A DNA stretch of 64,000 bases from Pseudomonas sp. ABC1 (GCF_013395055.1 NZ_CP058349.1:1734001-1798000); one strand, 5' to 3'; positions 34,735-49,919 are shown, counted from the first letter of the stretch. Numbers and translations are program-made. Notes: generated by a model not told the origin, from the letters alone.

Positions 34735-35559
34735 ATGAGCGACGAAAAACAGCCACAGACCGCCAATGGCGCCGTCGACAACCCCTGGCAGGAACTGCGC
34801 CGCCTGACCCCGGCGCGCATCGCCCTGGGCCGCGCCGGTACCAGCCTGCCGACCCGCCCGCAACTGGACTTCCAGTTCGCCCACGCCCAGGCGCGCGATG
34901 CCGTGCACCTGCCGCTGGACACCCAGGCCCTGGCCGATGGCCTGAAGGAACGCGGCCGCGAATGCCTGCACCTGCACAGCGCCGCCAGCGACCGCCACAC
35001 CTACCTGCAACGCCCCGACCTGGGCCGCCGCCTGGACGACGAGTCGGCCCGCCAGTTGGACGCCTTCTCGGCCGAACATGCGCAAGGTTTCGACCTGGCC
35101 ATCGTGGTCGCCGACGGCCTTTCCGCACTCGCGGTGCAGCGCCACACCCTGCCCTTCCTCGAACGCCTGGAGGAACAGGCACTCAAGGAAGGCTGGTCGC
35201 TGTCACCGGTCGCCCTGGTGGAACAGGGCCGGGTGGCGGTGGGCGACGAGATCGGCCAGCGCCTCAAGGCACGCATGGTGGTGATGCTGATCGGCGAACG
35301 GCCGGGCCTCAGCTCGCCGGACAGCCTCGGTCTGTATTTCACCTACGAGCCGCGCGTGGGCCTGACCGACGCCAGCCGCAACTGCATCTCCAACGTGCGC
35401 CTGGAAGGGCTGAGCTACGGCATGGCCGCCTACCGGCTGCTGTACCTGATGCGCGAGGCCTGCCGCCGGCAACTGTCGGGTGTCAACCTCAAGGACGAGG
35501 CGGAAGTCCCAGTGCTCGAAGGCGAGACCAAGGTGGGTAACTTCCTGTTGGAGAACTGA
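34735..35559 (+). CDS. eutC: Ethanolamine ammonia-lyase small subunit
   Basis: The 274-residue subunit binds the cobalamin with EutB. Conserved parts are '[17 protein letters not shown]', '[15 protein letters not shown]', '[14 protein letters not shown]', '[26 protein letters not shown]' and '[11 protein letters not shown]'. Start ATG 34735 follows GAGGAGACCGGAC. It is the last gene of the operon; no classical terminator follows, and the next 700 bp are repeats. Confidence 0.96.
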   Translation: MSDEKQPQTANGAVDNPWQELRRLTPARIALGRAGTSLPTRPQLDFQFAHAQARDAVHLPLDTQALADGLKERGRECLHLHSAASDRHTYLQRPDLGRRLDDESARQLDAFSAEHAQGFDLAIVVADGLSALAVQRHTLPFLERLEEQALKEGWSLSPVALVEQGRVAVGDEIGQRLKARMVVMLIGERPGLSSPDSLGLYFTYEPRVGLTDASRNCISNVRLEGLSYGMAAYRLLYLMREACRRQLSGVNLKDEAEVPVLEGETKVGNFLLEN

Positions 35560-35623
35560 TACTGCGAGTCAGGGCAATCGCGCCGTATGAGGGCTGGAAC
35601 CTGGTTGGCAATGTTGTCTGGGC

Positions 35624-35925
35624 TTTTTACGTACACCCGTGACAGGTGTGGTGGCCGAACTACCGGTTTCGGCCTTACGCCGAGTCACTTTCTCTTGTTC
35701 GCACAAGAGAAAGTAACCAAAGAGAATGCGCCCCCAGCATACGGCCCCTGCGCTTTGCTCCGGGGTTCCCTCGCTCCATCGCCGTTCCAGGGGCACGCCG
35801 CGAAGGGCCATCCATGGCCCATCGCGCCTCTCGCGGCATCCCTGCCGCTCAACCCCTTACACGACGATTCCGCTCGGCCTCCTGATGGGGGTGGTGAAGC
35901 GGGCGGTGACTGGAAGACCGAATTA
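35624..35925 (+). repeat. Pseudomonas intergenic repeat element, copy 1
   Basis: It begins with the TACACC-GTGACAGGTG end and contains 'AGTCACTTTCTCTTG...CAAGAGAAAGTAACCAAAG', the 'CGGCCCCTGCGCT..GCTCCGGGGTTCCCTCGCTCC' block and 'GGGCCATCCATGGCCC'. This is the widespread Pseudomonas intergenic element in which short frames resembling DUF1534 are often annotated. No real gene is supported here. Confidence 0.8.
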
Positions 35926-35984
35926 AACAAACTTGATTGAAGTTTATCTTTAGGCCTTGTCTGCAAGAGATATCACAGGCGCAG

Positions 35985-36257
35985 CATCCCCCCCTTTCAG
36001 AAGGCTGAACGCAGGCATTGCGTAGGGGAGCGAGTGGCATAGATGCCACGAGAGGCGTAGAGGGCCATGGATGGCCCTTGTACGCCGGCCCCCGGAGCGA
36101 TGCCGGAGTGAAGGAACCCCGGAGCGAAGCGCAGGGGCCGTATGACAGGGGGCGTGTTTCTTTGCTTCCTTTCTTTGCACGAGCAAAGAAAGGGAGGCGC
36201 CGTAAGGGCGCAACCGGTGGCACAGCCACCACACCTGCCACAGGTGTACGCAAAAAG
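35985..36257 (-). repeat. Pseudomonas intergenic repeat element, copy 2 (inverted)
   Basis: This is the complement of copy 1: 'GGGCCATGGATGGCCC', 'GGAACCCCGGAGCGAAGCGCAGGGGCCG', 'CTTTGCACGAGCAAAGAAAG' and the 'CACCTGCCACAGGTGTACG' end facing outward. The two copies form a roughly 630-bp inverted pair around a 60-bp AT-rich centre, filling the whole gap between eutC and ribD. Confidence 0.8.
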
Positions 36258-36271
36258 TCAGAATTGAGTAT

Positions 36272-37392
<1,121 letters not shown>

Positions 37393-37393
<1 letters not shown>

Positions 37394-37857
37394 CACGGCT
37401 TCCCCGGCTCGCGGGACAGACGCTCGATTTCCTCGCGGAACTCGTTGAGGTCCTGGAAGCGCCGATAGACCGAGGCGAAGCGGATATAAGCCACTTCATC
37501 GAGCTTCTGCAACTCGGCCATCACCAGTTCGCCCAGCACCCGCGACTTGATCTCGCGCTCGCCGGTGGCACGCAACTGGTGCTTGATATGGGCAATCGCC
37601 GCCTCCAGCCGCTCGATGCTCACCGGACGCTTCTCCAGCGCACGCTGCATGCCGGCACGCAGCTTGTCCTCGTCGAATGGCTGGCGGCTGCCGTCCTGCT
37701 TGATCAGGCGCGGCATCACCAGTTCGGCGGTTTCGAAGGTGGTGAAACGCTCGCCACAGGCGAGGCATTCGCGGCGGCGACGCACCTGGTCACCCTCGGC
37801 GACCAGGCGCGAATCGATGACCTTGGTGTCATGGGCGGCGCAGAAGGGACAATGCAT
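37393..37857 (-). CDS. nrdR: Transcriptional repressor NrdR
   Basis: The 154-residue ATP/dATP-sensing repressor of ribonucleotide reductase genes has the family length. A zinc ribbon (MHCPFC ... '[12 protein letters not shown]') is followed by an ATP-cone ('[12 protein letters not shown]'-like '[16 protein letters not shown]'). Start ATG 37857 is fixed by the MHCPFC start. The 176-bp gap upstream has nothing recognisable. Confidence 0.97.
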
Positions 37858-38033
37858 AAGTAACCACGGTGGCGGGTGGGTCGGGGCCGACATGGTAGCG
37901 CATCGCATCCGGGCGACAAACGTATGGGCCATCGCCCGCTCATTCACCCAGCCCTGACCACCAGTAGCGATGTGCGGCGGCTCGGCCTGGTTCGCGTACA
38001 AAGCGACAAAGCGTAACCCCAAAGGCGCGACGC

Positions 38034-38600
38034 CTATTCGATCGCCTCTCCAATGGCGTAGTAATGCCCACCCGCCACATGGTGCAGGCTGCGCCAGGAG
38101 TGATCGGCATCTTCAAAATGCCAGCGGCCGTCACGGAATACGCGGGTATCGGCCCAGGCCGCGACCACCTCGCCGATAAACAGGTCATGAACAGACTGGT
38201 TGTGCGGTTCGGCGATCAACTCACAGGCCAGCCAGGCCGAGCACCCGGCCACCAATGGCAGATCCTTTCCGTCCAGATCGAACGTCTCGACACCCGCCTG
38301 CACCAGTTTGTCCGGCTGCTCATGCAGGCTGTGGTTGCCGACATGGTTGACCAGCCCCAGTTGCGCCACGGTCGGAACCTGGATAGCGAAACGCCCGCTG
38401 CGCTCGATCAGCTCGCGGGTACGGGAGGCCTTGTCCAGCACCACCGTCAGTTTCGGCGGGTCGAAATCCAGCGCACAAGCCCAGGCCGCCGCCATTACAT
38501 CATCGACGCCCGCGTGCCGGGCCGAGACCAGCACGGTCGGGCCATGGGTCAGCAGGCGGTAAGCTCTGGACAGCTCCACAGGCGCGGTAAAGGGACTCAT
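38034..38600 (-). CDS. Flavin reductase-like FMN-binding protein
   Basis: The 188-residue protein has a split-barrel flavin reductase domain. '[37 protein letters not shown]' is the N-terminal flavin-binding pattern, followed by '[10 protein letters not shown]' and '[12 protein letters not shown]'. It is probably an NAD(P)H:flavin oxidoreductase or flavoredoxin; the partner is unknown. It begins 22 bp after the parC stop and is likely cotranscribed with it. Confidence 0.88.
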   Translation of the reverse strand: MSPFTAPVELSRAYRLLTHGPTVLVSARHAGVDDVMAAAWACALDFDPPKLTVVLDKASRTRELIERSGRFAIQVPTVAQLGLVNHVGNHSLHEQPDKLVQAGVETFDLDGKDLPLVAGCSAWLACELIAEPHNQSVHDLFIGEVVAAWADTRVFRDGRWHFEDADHSWRSLHHVAGGHYYAIGEAIE

Positions 38601-38622
38601 GGCGACTCCTTGGCTTACGACG

Positions 38623-40871
<2,249 letters not shown>

Positions 40872-40875
<4 letters not shown>

Positions 40876-41392
40876 GGTCGATCCGTGGCGTGTTGGCGCA
40901 GCACCAGGGTGCCGGCGCGCTGGGTGAATTCGAGTTGTTTCAGGGCACTCATGCCGAGCAGTATCTGCTCGCTGTCGAAGCCCGGCGCCACCAGGGCGCG
41001 TACGTCATGCAGAACGATATCGCCGATCTCCAGACGCTTCAGAACGGTACGGTAGCCGGTGGTGCGGCCATTGGCGGTCTGCAGTTGCAGCGGCGCGCCC
41101 TTCTCCAGGCCGAGCCGTTCGATCAGCTCGGCGGGGATCGCCACGTCGGTGGCACCGGTATCCAGCAGGAACACCACCGGCTGGCCATTGATCCGGCCAC
41201 TGGCGACGAAATGCCCCTGGGCGTTACCGGCCAGTTGCACTTCGATCTCGCCGCCTTCGATACGCGACAACGGCTGGCTGTTGGGGTTGACCTGGCTGGC
41301 CTCCCAATCGGCGAAGAAGCGCACCGCCAGCCACAGGCCAAGGCCCCAGGCCAGCAGCATCATGATCCGGCCGATGCGGCTACCGGCCTGGC

Positions 41393-41396
<4 letters not shown>
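40872..41396 (-). CDS. Membrane-anchored retropepsin-like aspartic protease
   Basis: The 174-residue protein starts at GTG 41396, which overlaps the stop of the upstream gene (GTGA). An N-terminal membrane helix ('[17 protein letters not shown]') anchors a periplasmic domain. That domain has the single-chain aspartic protease motif '[13 protein letters not shown]' (DTGA) and the '[13 protein letters not shown]' flap end. It belongs to the TIGR02281-type clan AA family. Substrates are unknown. Both ends overlap neighbours, so it is embedded in the parE-parC unit. Confidence 0.88.
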
Positions 41397-44271
<2,875 letters not shown>

Positions 44272-44883
44272 TCAATGTTCGGGAAGTTCGGCCTCGGCCG
44301 ACGGCAGCAATCCGGCGAACGCCAGCACGTCCGGCAGGCGTTCGGCGAACCCCTGGAAGCCGTGGTCGCCGCCTTCTTCTATATGCAGCGAGCAGCCCTG
44401 GTAGAACGCCTGCGCCAGGCGGTAGTCGAGGGTCTCGTCACCGGTCTGCAACCAGACCTGGAAGCGCTCGGCATCCTGGGGCGGAGCCACTTCCAGCTCG
44501 GCCAGGGCCTGCACATGGTCTTCGGTCAGTTCCCAGCGTTCGCCGGTGTAGAGGTTGGTCTGCGGCCCCAGGTAACCGTCGAACAACAGACGGTGCGGAT
44601 TGACTGCCGGATTGACCAGCAGGGCCTTGAGGCCATGGCGCTCGGCAAGGTGGGTGGCATAGTAGCCGCCCAGCGAACTGCCGACCAGCACGGGCCGCCC
44701 GCCCAGGTCGGCGATGGCCTCCTGCAACTGGGCGATGGCCTGGCGCGGGTGATGGTGCAGTGCCGGTACGCGCAATCGATCAGCCAGCCCCAGCCGCTCG
44801 CAGAACGCGATCAACTGGGTCGCCTTGCCCGATTGCGGTGCACTGTTGAAACCGTGAATGTAGACAATGCCGGATGTTTTCAT
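44272..44883 (-). CDS. yqiA: YqiA-family esterase
   Basis: The 203-residue alpha/beta-hydrolase begins 'MKTSGIVYIHGFNSAPQSGKA'. The nucleophile elbow is 'GSSLGGYYA', and a late 'GGDHGF' holds the His. The position immediately upstream of parE is conserved in E. coli and Pseudomonas. The physiological substrate is unknown. ATG 44883 is fixed by the family N-terminus. Confidence 0.92.
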   Translation of the reverse strand: MKTSGIVYIHGFNSAPQSGKATQLIAFCERLGLADRLRVPALHHHPRQAIAQLQEAIADLGGRPVLVGSSLGGYYATHLAERHGLKALLVNPAVNPHRLLFDGYLGPQTNLYTGERWELTEDHVQALAELEVAPPQDAERFQVWLQTGDETLDYRLAQAFYQGCSLHIEEGGDHGFQGFAERLPDVLAFAGLLPSAEAELPEH

Positions 44884-44976
44884 GGAACGGGAGGCTACTT
44901 GGGCCAGCGGCAAGCTGCAACAACGCTTGACCACCAAACGCTTCAGGCCAAGCCCTGACGTGAAGTCGCCACCCGC

Positions 44977-45780
44977 TCAATAATCCCCGCCCTGCAAGTC
45001 CACCGGGAACGTCCCTTGCGCGATGCGGGAAACGCCGGTTTCCACCCGGCCATCACCATGCAGGCGCAGCCAGCGATAACCCGGCGCCTGCGGCGAAACC
45101 TGGAAGTCCGCACTGTGCGGGGTGAACTGCACGCCGGTGGAGGGTGACGCCAGCAGGCGCAAACCGTCACGCGACTGGTCGAAGGCCTGGTGCACATGAC
45201 CCCAGAGCAGTACCCGCACCGCTTCATGGCGCGCCAGCAAGGCCATCAGGGCATCGCCGTTGCGCAGCCCGATGCCATCCATCCACTGGCTGCCGATGGC
45301 GACCGGGTGATGGTGCAGTGCGACCAGGCAGTGCCGCCCTTCCGCCGCCTGCAATGCCTGCTCCAGCCAGGCCAGGCGCTCGTCCGGCAGATGGCCGAAC
45401 ACCGAACCGGGCACGGAACTGTCCAGCAGGATGATGCGCCAGGCGCCCAGGTCGGTGACCGGCTGCAGCATCTGCGCGCTGGCGACACGGGCCATCGCCT
45501 CGCCTTCGTCATGGTTGCCGGCGCACCAGCGCACGGGCGCGTCGATGCGCGCATGCTGCTCGCACAGGTGCCGGTAGGACTGCTCCGAGCCGTCCTGGGA
45601 CAGGTCGCCGGTCGCCAGCAGCAGGTCGATACGCGGCTGCTCGCGCAAGACCTGGTCCACCACCGCCCGCAGGCTGTCCAGCGTGGGCAACCCCAGCAGG
45701 CAGCCGTCCGGCTCGGCGAACAGGTGGTTGTCGGTCAGTTGCACCAGTAGCAGTGGGTCACGCTCAGTACCCGGCGTCAT
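44977..45780 (-). CDS. cpdA: 3',5'-cyclic-AMP phosphodiesterase
   Basis: The 267-residue calcineurin-like phosphoesterase has metal ligands 'LTDNHLF', 'ATGDLSQDGS', 'CAGNHDEG', 'ALHHHPV' and 'GHVHQAF'. It hydrolyses cAMP to AMP, lowering Vfr/CRP-type activation. The ATG overlaps the stop of the DUF1249 gene (ATGA). A 93-bp gap separates it from yqiA. Confidence 0.95.
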   Translation of the reverse strand: MTPGTERDPLLLVQLTDNHLFAEPDGCLLGLPTLDSLRAVVDQVLREQPRIDLLLATGDLSQDGSEQSYRHLCEQHARIDAPVRWCAGNHDEGEAMARVASAQMLQPVTDLGAWRIILLDSSVPGSVFGHLPDERLAWLEQALQAAEGRHCLVALHHHPVAIGSQWMDGIGLRNGDALMALLARHEAVRVLLWGHVHQAFDQSRDGLRLLASPSTGVQFTPHSADFQVSPQAPGYRWLRLHGDGRVETGVSRIAQGTFPVDLQGGDY

Positions 45781-46238
45781 GTGTCGAACCCTGCGGTCGC
45801 CACTTCCGGCTCGTGGCCGAAGGCCTGGGCATGGGCCAGCCACTGGCCGAGGAACAGGTTGAGCTGGATCTTCTCGTCGGGCTGGTGCATCTGGGCATTG
45901 GGGTAGCTGTAGATGCCCCGGAAATGCCGCGCATGCTCGGCGCCGACCACCTCGGCCATGCGTGCGTCGTGGTAGACCCGCAGCGTCAGGCGCGGCACCG
46001 GCAGCCAGGGCAGGCAATGCTCCTGGCTGAGCTGCACCATGCTGGTGTAGGGGCAGACCTCGACCACCTCCAGCACCATTACGCCGGTCAGCAGGTCGCC
46101 CTGGCTCAGGGCCACGCGGCGGACGCCGCACTGGCTGCGCATCTCCGGCAGGAAGCGCGACAGCCGCGCATAGTTGGCCTCGCAGGTGGCCTGCAACTCG
46201 GAAAGATCGACCCGGTAGCGCTCGCGAACGGCGGTCAT
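45777..46238 (-). CDS. DUF1249 family protein (YqiB-like)
   Basis: The 153-residue soluble protein matches the YqiB/DUF1249 family, with 'DLSELQATCEANYARLSRFLP', 'EVCPYTSMVQLSQ' and 'LPRLTLRVYHDARMAEV'-like 'VPRLTLRVYHD'. Its function is unknown. It overlaps both nudF (upstream) and cpdA (downstream) by 4 bp, the conserved nudF-yqiB-cpdA arrangement. Confidence 0.92.
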   Translation of the reverse strand: MTAVRERYRVDLSELQATCEANYARLSRFLPEMRSQCGVRRVALSQGDLLTGVMVLEVVEVCPYTSMVQLSQEHCLPWLPVPRLTLRVYHDARMAEVVGAEHARHFRGIYSYPNAQMHQPDEKIQLNLFLGQWLAHAQAFGHEPEVATAGFDT

Positions 46239-46852
46239 GACCAGCGCCTGCGCACGTCATCGCGGTTGAGCGCCAGCCATTGCAGGGCAATGATGCTGGC
46301 GGCATTGTCGATGCGGCCGTCGCGCACCGCCTGCAAGGCCTGCTGCAATGGCCAGACGTGTACGCGGATATCCTCGCCCTCCTCTTCCAGCCCGAACACC
46401 CCGCCCGCCCCTTCGCTGTCGCAACGCCCCAGGTAGAGGTGGACATACTCGTCGCTGCCGCCCGGCGAGGGGAAATAGCGCGCCACCGGCCAGAGTTCGG
46501 CCAGCGCCAGGTTGGCCTCTTCGAGCGCCTCGCGGTGGGCAACGTCTTCGGGGTGCTCGTCCTTGTCGATCAGCCCGGCCACCAGTTCGATCAACCAGGG
46601 GTTGGCGCTCTTTTCCAGTGCGCCGATGCGGAACTGCTCGATCAGCACCACCCGGTCGCGCACGGCGTCATAGGGCAGTACGCAGACCGCATCGTGGCGG
46701 ATGAACAGCTCACGACTGATCTCCCGGCCCATGTCCCCGTTGAACAACTGGTGCCGCAGGTGCACGCGATCGAGGCGATAGAAACCGCGAAAGCACGGTT
46801 CGCGCCGAGTCACTTCGACATGCTGGGGACTGGATGGATGCTTATCGCTCAT
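46235..46852 (-). CDS. nudF: ADP-ribose pyrophosphatase (Nudix)
   Basis: The 205-residue protein hydrolyses ADP-ribose. The Nudix box is readable as G-LIDKD-E-HPEDVAH-REALEEANL; the usual Gly near its end is Asn here. The upstream 'VLIEQFRIGALEK' and 'WLIELVAGLID' are family-typical. ATG 46852 is chosen because the upstream frame runs through REP DNA. It is the first gene of the nudF-parC run. Confidence 0.93.
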   Translation of the reverse strand: MSDKHPSSPQHVEVTRREPCFRGFYRLDRVHLRHQLFNGDMGREISRELFIRHDAVCVLPYDAVRDRVVLIEQFRIGALEKSANPWLIELVAGLIDKDEHPEDVAHREALEEANLALAELWPVARYFPSPGGSDEYVHLYLGRCDSEGAGGVFGLEEEGEDIRVHVWPLQQALQAVRDGRIDNAASIIALQWLALNRDDVRRRWS

Positions 46853-46963
46853 GGACTGCTCTCTGGTACGCAGAACGGGGAAGACGACAGGATTATCCAT
46901 ACGAGTGCCGAGCCTTGTCACCCCCGGTCTTGTAGTCGAAATCCGGACCGCGTACCGGCAAGC

Positions 46964-47002
46964 GCCCTCTCCCCAGCCCTCTCCCGCAAGCGGGAGAGGG
47001 GG
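46964..47002. repeat. REP-type palindrome
   Basis: GCCCTCTCCCCAGCCCTCTCCC, GCAAGC, then GGGAGAGGGG: nearly identical to the copy at 21537-21575. Confidence 0.85.
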
Positions 47003-47077
47003 CAAAGCGTGCCTGACTTGAGCACTGGGCCCCGACTTCGCAGGAACGACGAATAAGACCATCACGCCCCCCAACCT

Positions 47078-47104
47078 CGTCATTCCCGCGCAGGCGGGAA
47101 TCCA
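47078..47104. repeat. CGTCATTCCCGC-n-GCGGGAATCCA repeat
   Basis: An 8-bp stem ATTCCCGC/GCGGGAAT with a GCAG loop and CGTC/CCA flanks, a short palindromic repeat family widespread in proteobacteria. It is distinct from the CCCTCTCCC family. Confidence 0.75.
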
Positions 47105-47174
47105 TGCGATCGCGCTAGCGCTATCGGTCTTGTTGGCAAGCGCTATCCGACGCGCAGCAGATCGTAAACAGGTT

Positions 47175-49550
47175 CTAAGGACTTTCGACACTGAACTCCA
47201 GGCTCACCGTCTGCCCACCTTCATCGAGCACGCTGAGCTGGTGCCGGCCCGCCGCGAAGGCATGGCTGAAGGTTGCATCGGCCTCGCTCTCCCCCAGCGG
47301 TTGCCCATCGACGAACCACCAGCGCCGGCCGCTGCCGCCCAGTGTCGAAAGATCCAGGCGCAGCGGCTCGGCACTGTTCGACAGGCTGCGCAGACGATCC
47401 CCCTGCCTCACGCCGACAATCGACAGCGGCGCGGCCTGCGCCGGCAACGTCGGGGCGCAGTTGGCATCCACCGCAGGCAAGCGTGCCTGGCGCCGTTCAC
47501 GCCGGGACAGCCAGGGTTCCAGAGGAGCCGGCCACAGGATCAGCTCACGCATCTCGGCCCCCACGCAACCCGGCGCGACACGCCGCCCCTGGGCATTGAC
47601 CCAGAAGGTTTCGCGCAAGCCACTGCCCAGCGGCTGGTCGGCTGCCAGCAGTGTCGGGGGCGTGGTGCCCTCCAACGTCCAGGCGAAGCGCAGGCGCCGG
47701 CAGTTCGGGTCGTCAGGACTCATCGGCAAACCCAGCGGCCAGCAGATTGCCGCCACGCCGACCTCGGCGGGCTGCGGGTCGGCCGGTGCCGCGATACCGC
47801 GCTGGCGATCTCGATTGGCCAGCAGGTCATGCACCTGCAACAGCAAGGGCGCCGCCGAAGCCAGGCCGAACTGCCCCGGCACCGGCGTACCGTCGGGACG
47901 ACCGATCCACACGCCGATCAGGTGCCGTGGGCCGACACCGATGGCCCAGGCATCACGAAAGCCATAGCTGGTGCCGGTCTTCCAGGCCAGGCTCGGACGC
48001 TGCACCAGGTAGGCACGCGGGTCGCGATCCGGACGCGCCTGCCCCGACAGAATCCTGCGCACGATCCAGGCCGCACCGGGCGACAACAGGCGCCGCTCCC
48101 GCAGTTGCTCATCCGGTTGCAGGCGCGGACGCGCAGCCAGCCCCGCCCGAGCGAAGGCACTGTAGCCAGTGACCAGCGACTCCAGGCGAGCACCTCCACC
48201 ACCGAGAATCAGCGCCAGGTTGGGTTCGGCCAGCGCCGGCAGATGGATCGGCAGGCCGACGCCACGCAGTTCACCGGCAAAACGCTTCGGCCCGTAGGCT
48301 TCGAGCAACTGCACGGCCGGCAGGTTGAGCGACGTGGCCAGCGCTTCGCTGGCCGACACCGGGCCGATGAAACCGCTGGAGAAGTTACCGGGGCGATAGT
48401 CGCCGTAATGCCGTGGCACGTCCTGCAGCAACGACTCGGAATGGATCAGCCCGGCATCCAGCGCCATGCCATAGAGGAACGGCTTGAGCGTCGAACCGGG
48501 CGAACGCAGCGCGCGCACCATGTCGACATGGCCGAAGCGCGCCGTGTCGCGGATATCCACCGAGCCCAGATAGGCGCGCACAGCCATGCTTTCGTGCTCC
48601 ACCACCAGGATCGCCGCCGAGGTGCGCTCGGGCAGGCGTGCGCGCCAGCCCATCAGCAGGTCCTCCAGGCGCAACTGCAGGCCGGCATCCAGGGTGGTGT
48701 GGATCAGCGCCGGACTGCCTGCTCGGTTCAGGCGACGCGCCAGCAATGGCGCCAGACTCGGCTCACGCCGTGGCGCCAGGAACACCGGTTCCTCCAGCGC
48801 CTCTGCGATCAGTGCCTCCGGCCATACGGCGAACTCGCCGAGGCGCCGCAGCACCTTGTCCCGTGCCGCCCGTGCCCGTTCGGGATGACGATCCGGACGC
48901 AAGCGGCTCGGCGCCTGGGGCAGCACGGCGAACAGGGCCGCTTCGGCACGGGTCAGTTGGCTCGGCGGCTTGCCCAGGTAGCTCCAGCTGGCGGCAGCCA
49001 CCCCTTCGAGGGTGCCGCCGAAGGGCGCACGGTTGAGGTAGAGCGCGAGGATTTCATCCTTGGACAGGTGCCACTCCAACTGAGCCGTACGCCACAGTTG
49101 CTTGAGCTTGCCCGGCAGGTCACGGGCATGCGGATCGAGCAGACGCGCCACCTGCATCGACAGGGTACTACCGCCGGAAACCACGCGCCCGCCACTGGCG
49201 TTCTGCCAGGCCGCACGCGCCAGGGCCAGCGGGTTGACACCGGGGTGCTGGCGGAACCAGCGATCCTCGTAGGTCAGCAGCGCATCCAGGTAATAGGGCG
49301 AGACTTCGTCGGGCTGCACCGGGTAACGCCACACGCCGTCGCGGTCGGCGAAACGCCACAGCGGCGTACCGTCCTCGGCCAGCACCACCCGGGCCTGGTC
49401 ATCCTCGGGCAGCGGCAGTGGGAATAGCAGGTCGGCGAGCCAGAGCAGGAGTGGGGGAAACAGGAGGAGAAGGAGCCAGCGCCTCCCTCTCCCCCAGCCC
49501 CTCTCCCGCAAGCGGGAGAGGGGAGCCGTTCGGCGTACAGCTTCGGTCAT
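47175..49550 (-). CDS. pbpC: Penicillin-binding protein 1C (transglycosylase/transpeptidase)
   Basis: The 791-residue peptidoglycan synthase has one N-terminal membrane helix (about 25-45). Transglycosylase motifs are 'YEDRWFRQHPGVNPLALARA' and 'GGSTLSMQVARLL'. Transpeptidase motifs are S-T-L-K in 'SPGSTLKPF', 'SLN' and 'KTGTS'. The C-terminal BiPBP_C domain ends the protein ('RWWFVDGQPLGES'). The only usable start, ATG 49550, places a REP palindrome (49484-49523) inside the coding sequence of the cytoplasmic tail. No ATG, GTG or TTG occurs between the REP and the membrane helix. pbpC normally neighbours yfhM, as here apart from the inserted DUF559 gene. Confidence 0.95.
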   Translation of the reverse strand: MTEAVRRTAPLSRLRERGWGRGRRWLLLLLFPPLLLWLADLLFPLPLPEDDQARVVLAEDGTPLWRFADRDGVWRYPVQPDEVSPYYLDALLTYEDRWFRQHPGVNPLALARAAWQNASGGRVVSGGSTLSMQVARLLDPHARDLPGKLKQLWRTAQLEWHLSKDEILALYLNRAPFGGTLEGVAAASWSYLGKPPSQLTRAEAALFAVLPQAPSRLRPDRHPERARAARDKVLRRLGEFAVWPEALIAEALEEPVFLAPRREPSLAPLLARRLNRAGSPALIHTTLDAGLQLRLEDLLMGWRARLPERTSAAILVVEHESMAVRAYLGSVDIRDTARFGHVDMVRALRSPGSTLKPFLYGMALDAGLIHSESLLQDVPRHYGDYRPGNFSSGFIGPVSASEALATSLNLPAVQLLEAYGPKRFAGELRGVGLPIHLPALAEPNLALILGGGGARLESLVTGYSAFARAGLAARPRLQPDEQLRERRLLSPGAAWIVRRILSGQARPDRDPRAYLVQRPSLAWKTGTSYGFRDAWAIGVGPRHLIGVWIGRPDGTPVPGQFGLASAAPLLLQVHDLLANRDRQRGIAAPADPQPAEVGVAAICWPLGLPMSPDDPNCRRLRFAWTLEGTTPPTLLAADQPLGSGLRETFWVNAQGRRVAPGCVGAEMRELILWPAPLEPWLSRRERRQARLPAVDANCAPTLPAQAAPLSIVGVRQGDRLRSLSNSAEPLRLDLSTLGGSGRRWWFVDGQPLGESEADATFSHAFAAGRHQLSVLDEGGQTVSLEFSVESP
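49484..49523. repeat. REP palindrome inside the 5' end of pbpC
   Basis: CCCTCTCCCCCAGCCCCTCTCCC, GCAAGC, GGGAGAGGGGA. On the minus strand it is read in frame as PLSRLRERGWGRGR, residues about 10-23 of PbpC. Confidence 0.85.
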
Positions 49551-49583
49551 GCTGACATCTGCCCTGAATCACCGGAGCAGCAC

Positions 49584-49919
49584 CTACTCGGCAGGACGAA
49601 CAGCTTGGTGAATCCGCTCAAGAACAGCCTCCGTTTCCAGTAGAGCCTCATGATTCCAGAAACGCAGCACGCGGTAGCCTCGGCTCGCCAGATAGCGGTC
49701 ACGTATTTTATCTGCCTCGCTCTGCTGATGCTGGCCACCGTCCAGCTCGATGACCAGCCAGCGTTCCATGCAGATGAAGTCGACAATGTAAGGGCCAATG
49801 GGTTTCTGCCGTTTGAACTTCAGGCCAAGAAAGCGGTGGCCACGCAGGTAGTACCAGAGCCGCTGCTCGGCGTCGGTCATGTCGCGGCGCAGGCGCTTGG
49901 CGTTATCGAGTAGTGTCAT
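49584..49919 (-). CDS. DUF559 protein, Vsr-like endonuclease fold
   Basis: The 111-residue protein reads 'NAKRLRRDMTDAEQRLWYYLRGHRF', 'KFKRQKPIGPYIVDFICME', 'LVIELDGGQH' and 'RGYRVLRFWNHEAL'. These are DUF559 hallmarks, with PD-(D/E)xK-type acidic residues in D-FICMERWLVIELDG. The family is related to very-short-patch-repair nucleases; its cellular role is not settled. It is bracketed by REP elements on both sides and interrupts the usual pbpC-yfhM pair. GAGGA precedes ATG 49919. The REP-derived upstream extension of the frame is ignored. Confidence 0.9.
   Translation of the reverse strand: MTLLDNAKRLRRDMTDAEQRLWYYLRGHRFLGLKFKRQKPIGPYIVDFICMERWLVIELDGGQHQQSEADKIRDRYLASRGYRVLRFWNHEALLETEAVLERIHQAVRPAE

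Larger units (their letters stand above)
46853..47174. other. Intergenic region with repeats, nudF to pbpC
   Basis: This 322-bp gap holds a REP palindrome (46964-47002) and an ATTCCCGC-GCAG-GCGGGAAT element (47078-47104). The nudF promoter must lie in the first 110 bp. No gene is seen. Confidence 0.7.

Noticed and set aside
35566..36257. Several short frames in the eutC-ribD gap that resemble DUF1534-type annotations
   Set aside because: They arise from the intergenic repeat itself on both strands; there is no initiation signal or coding bias.
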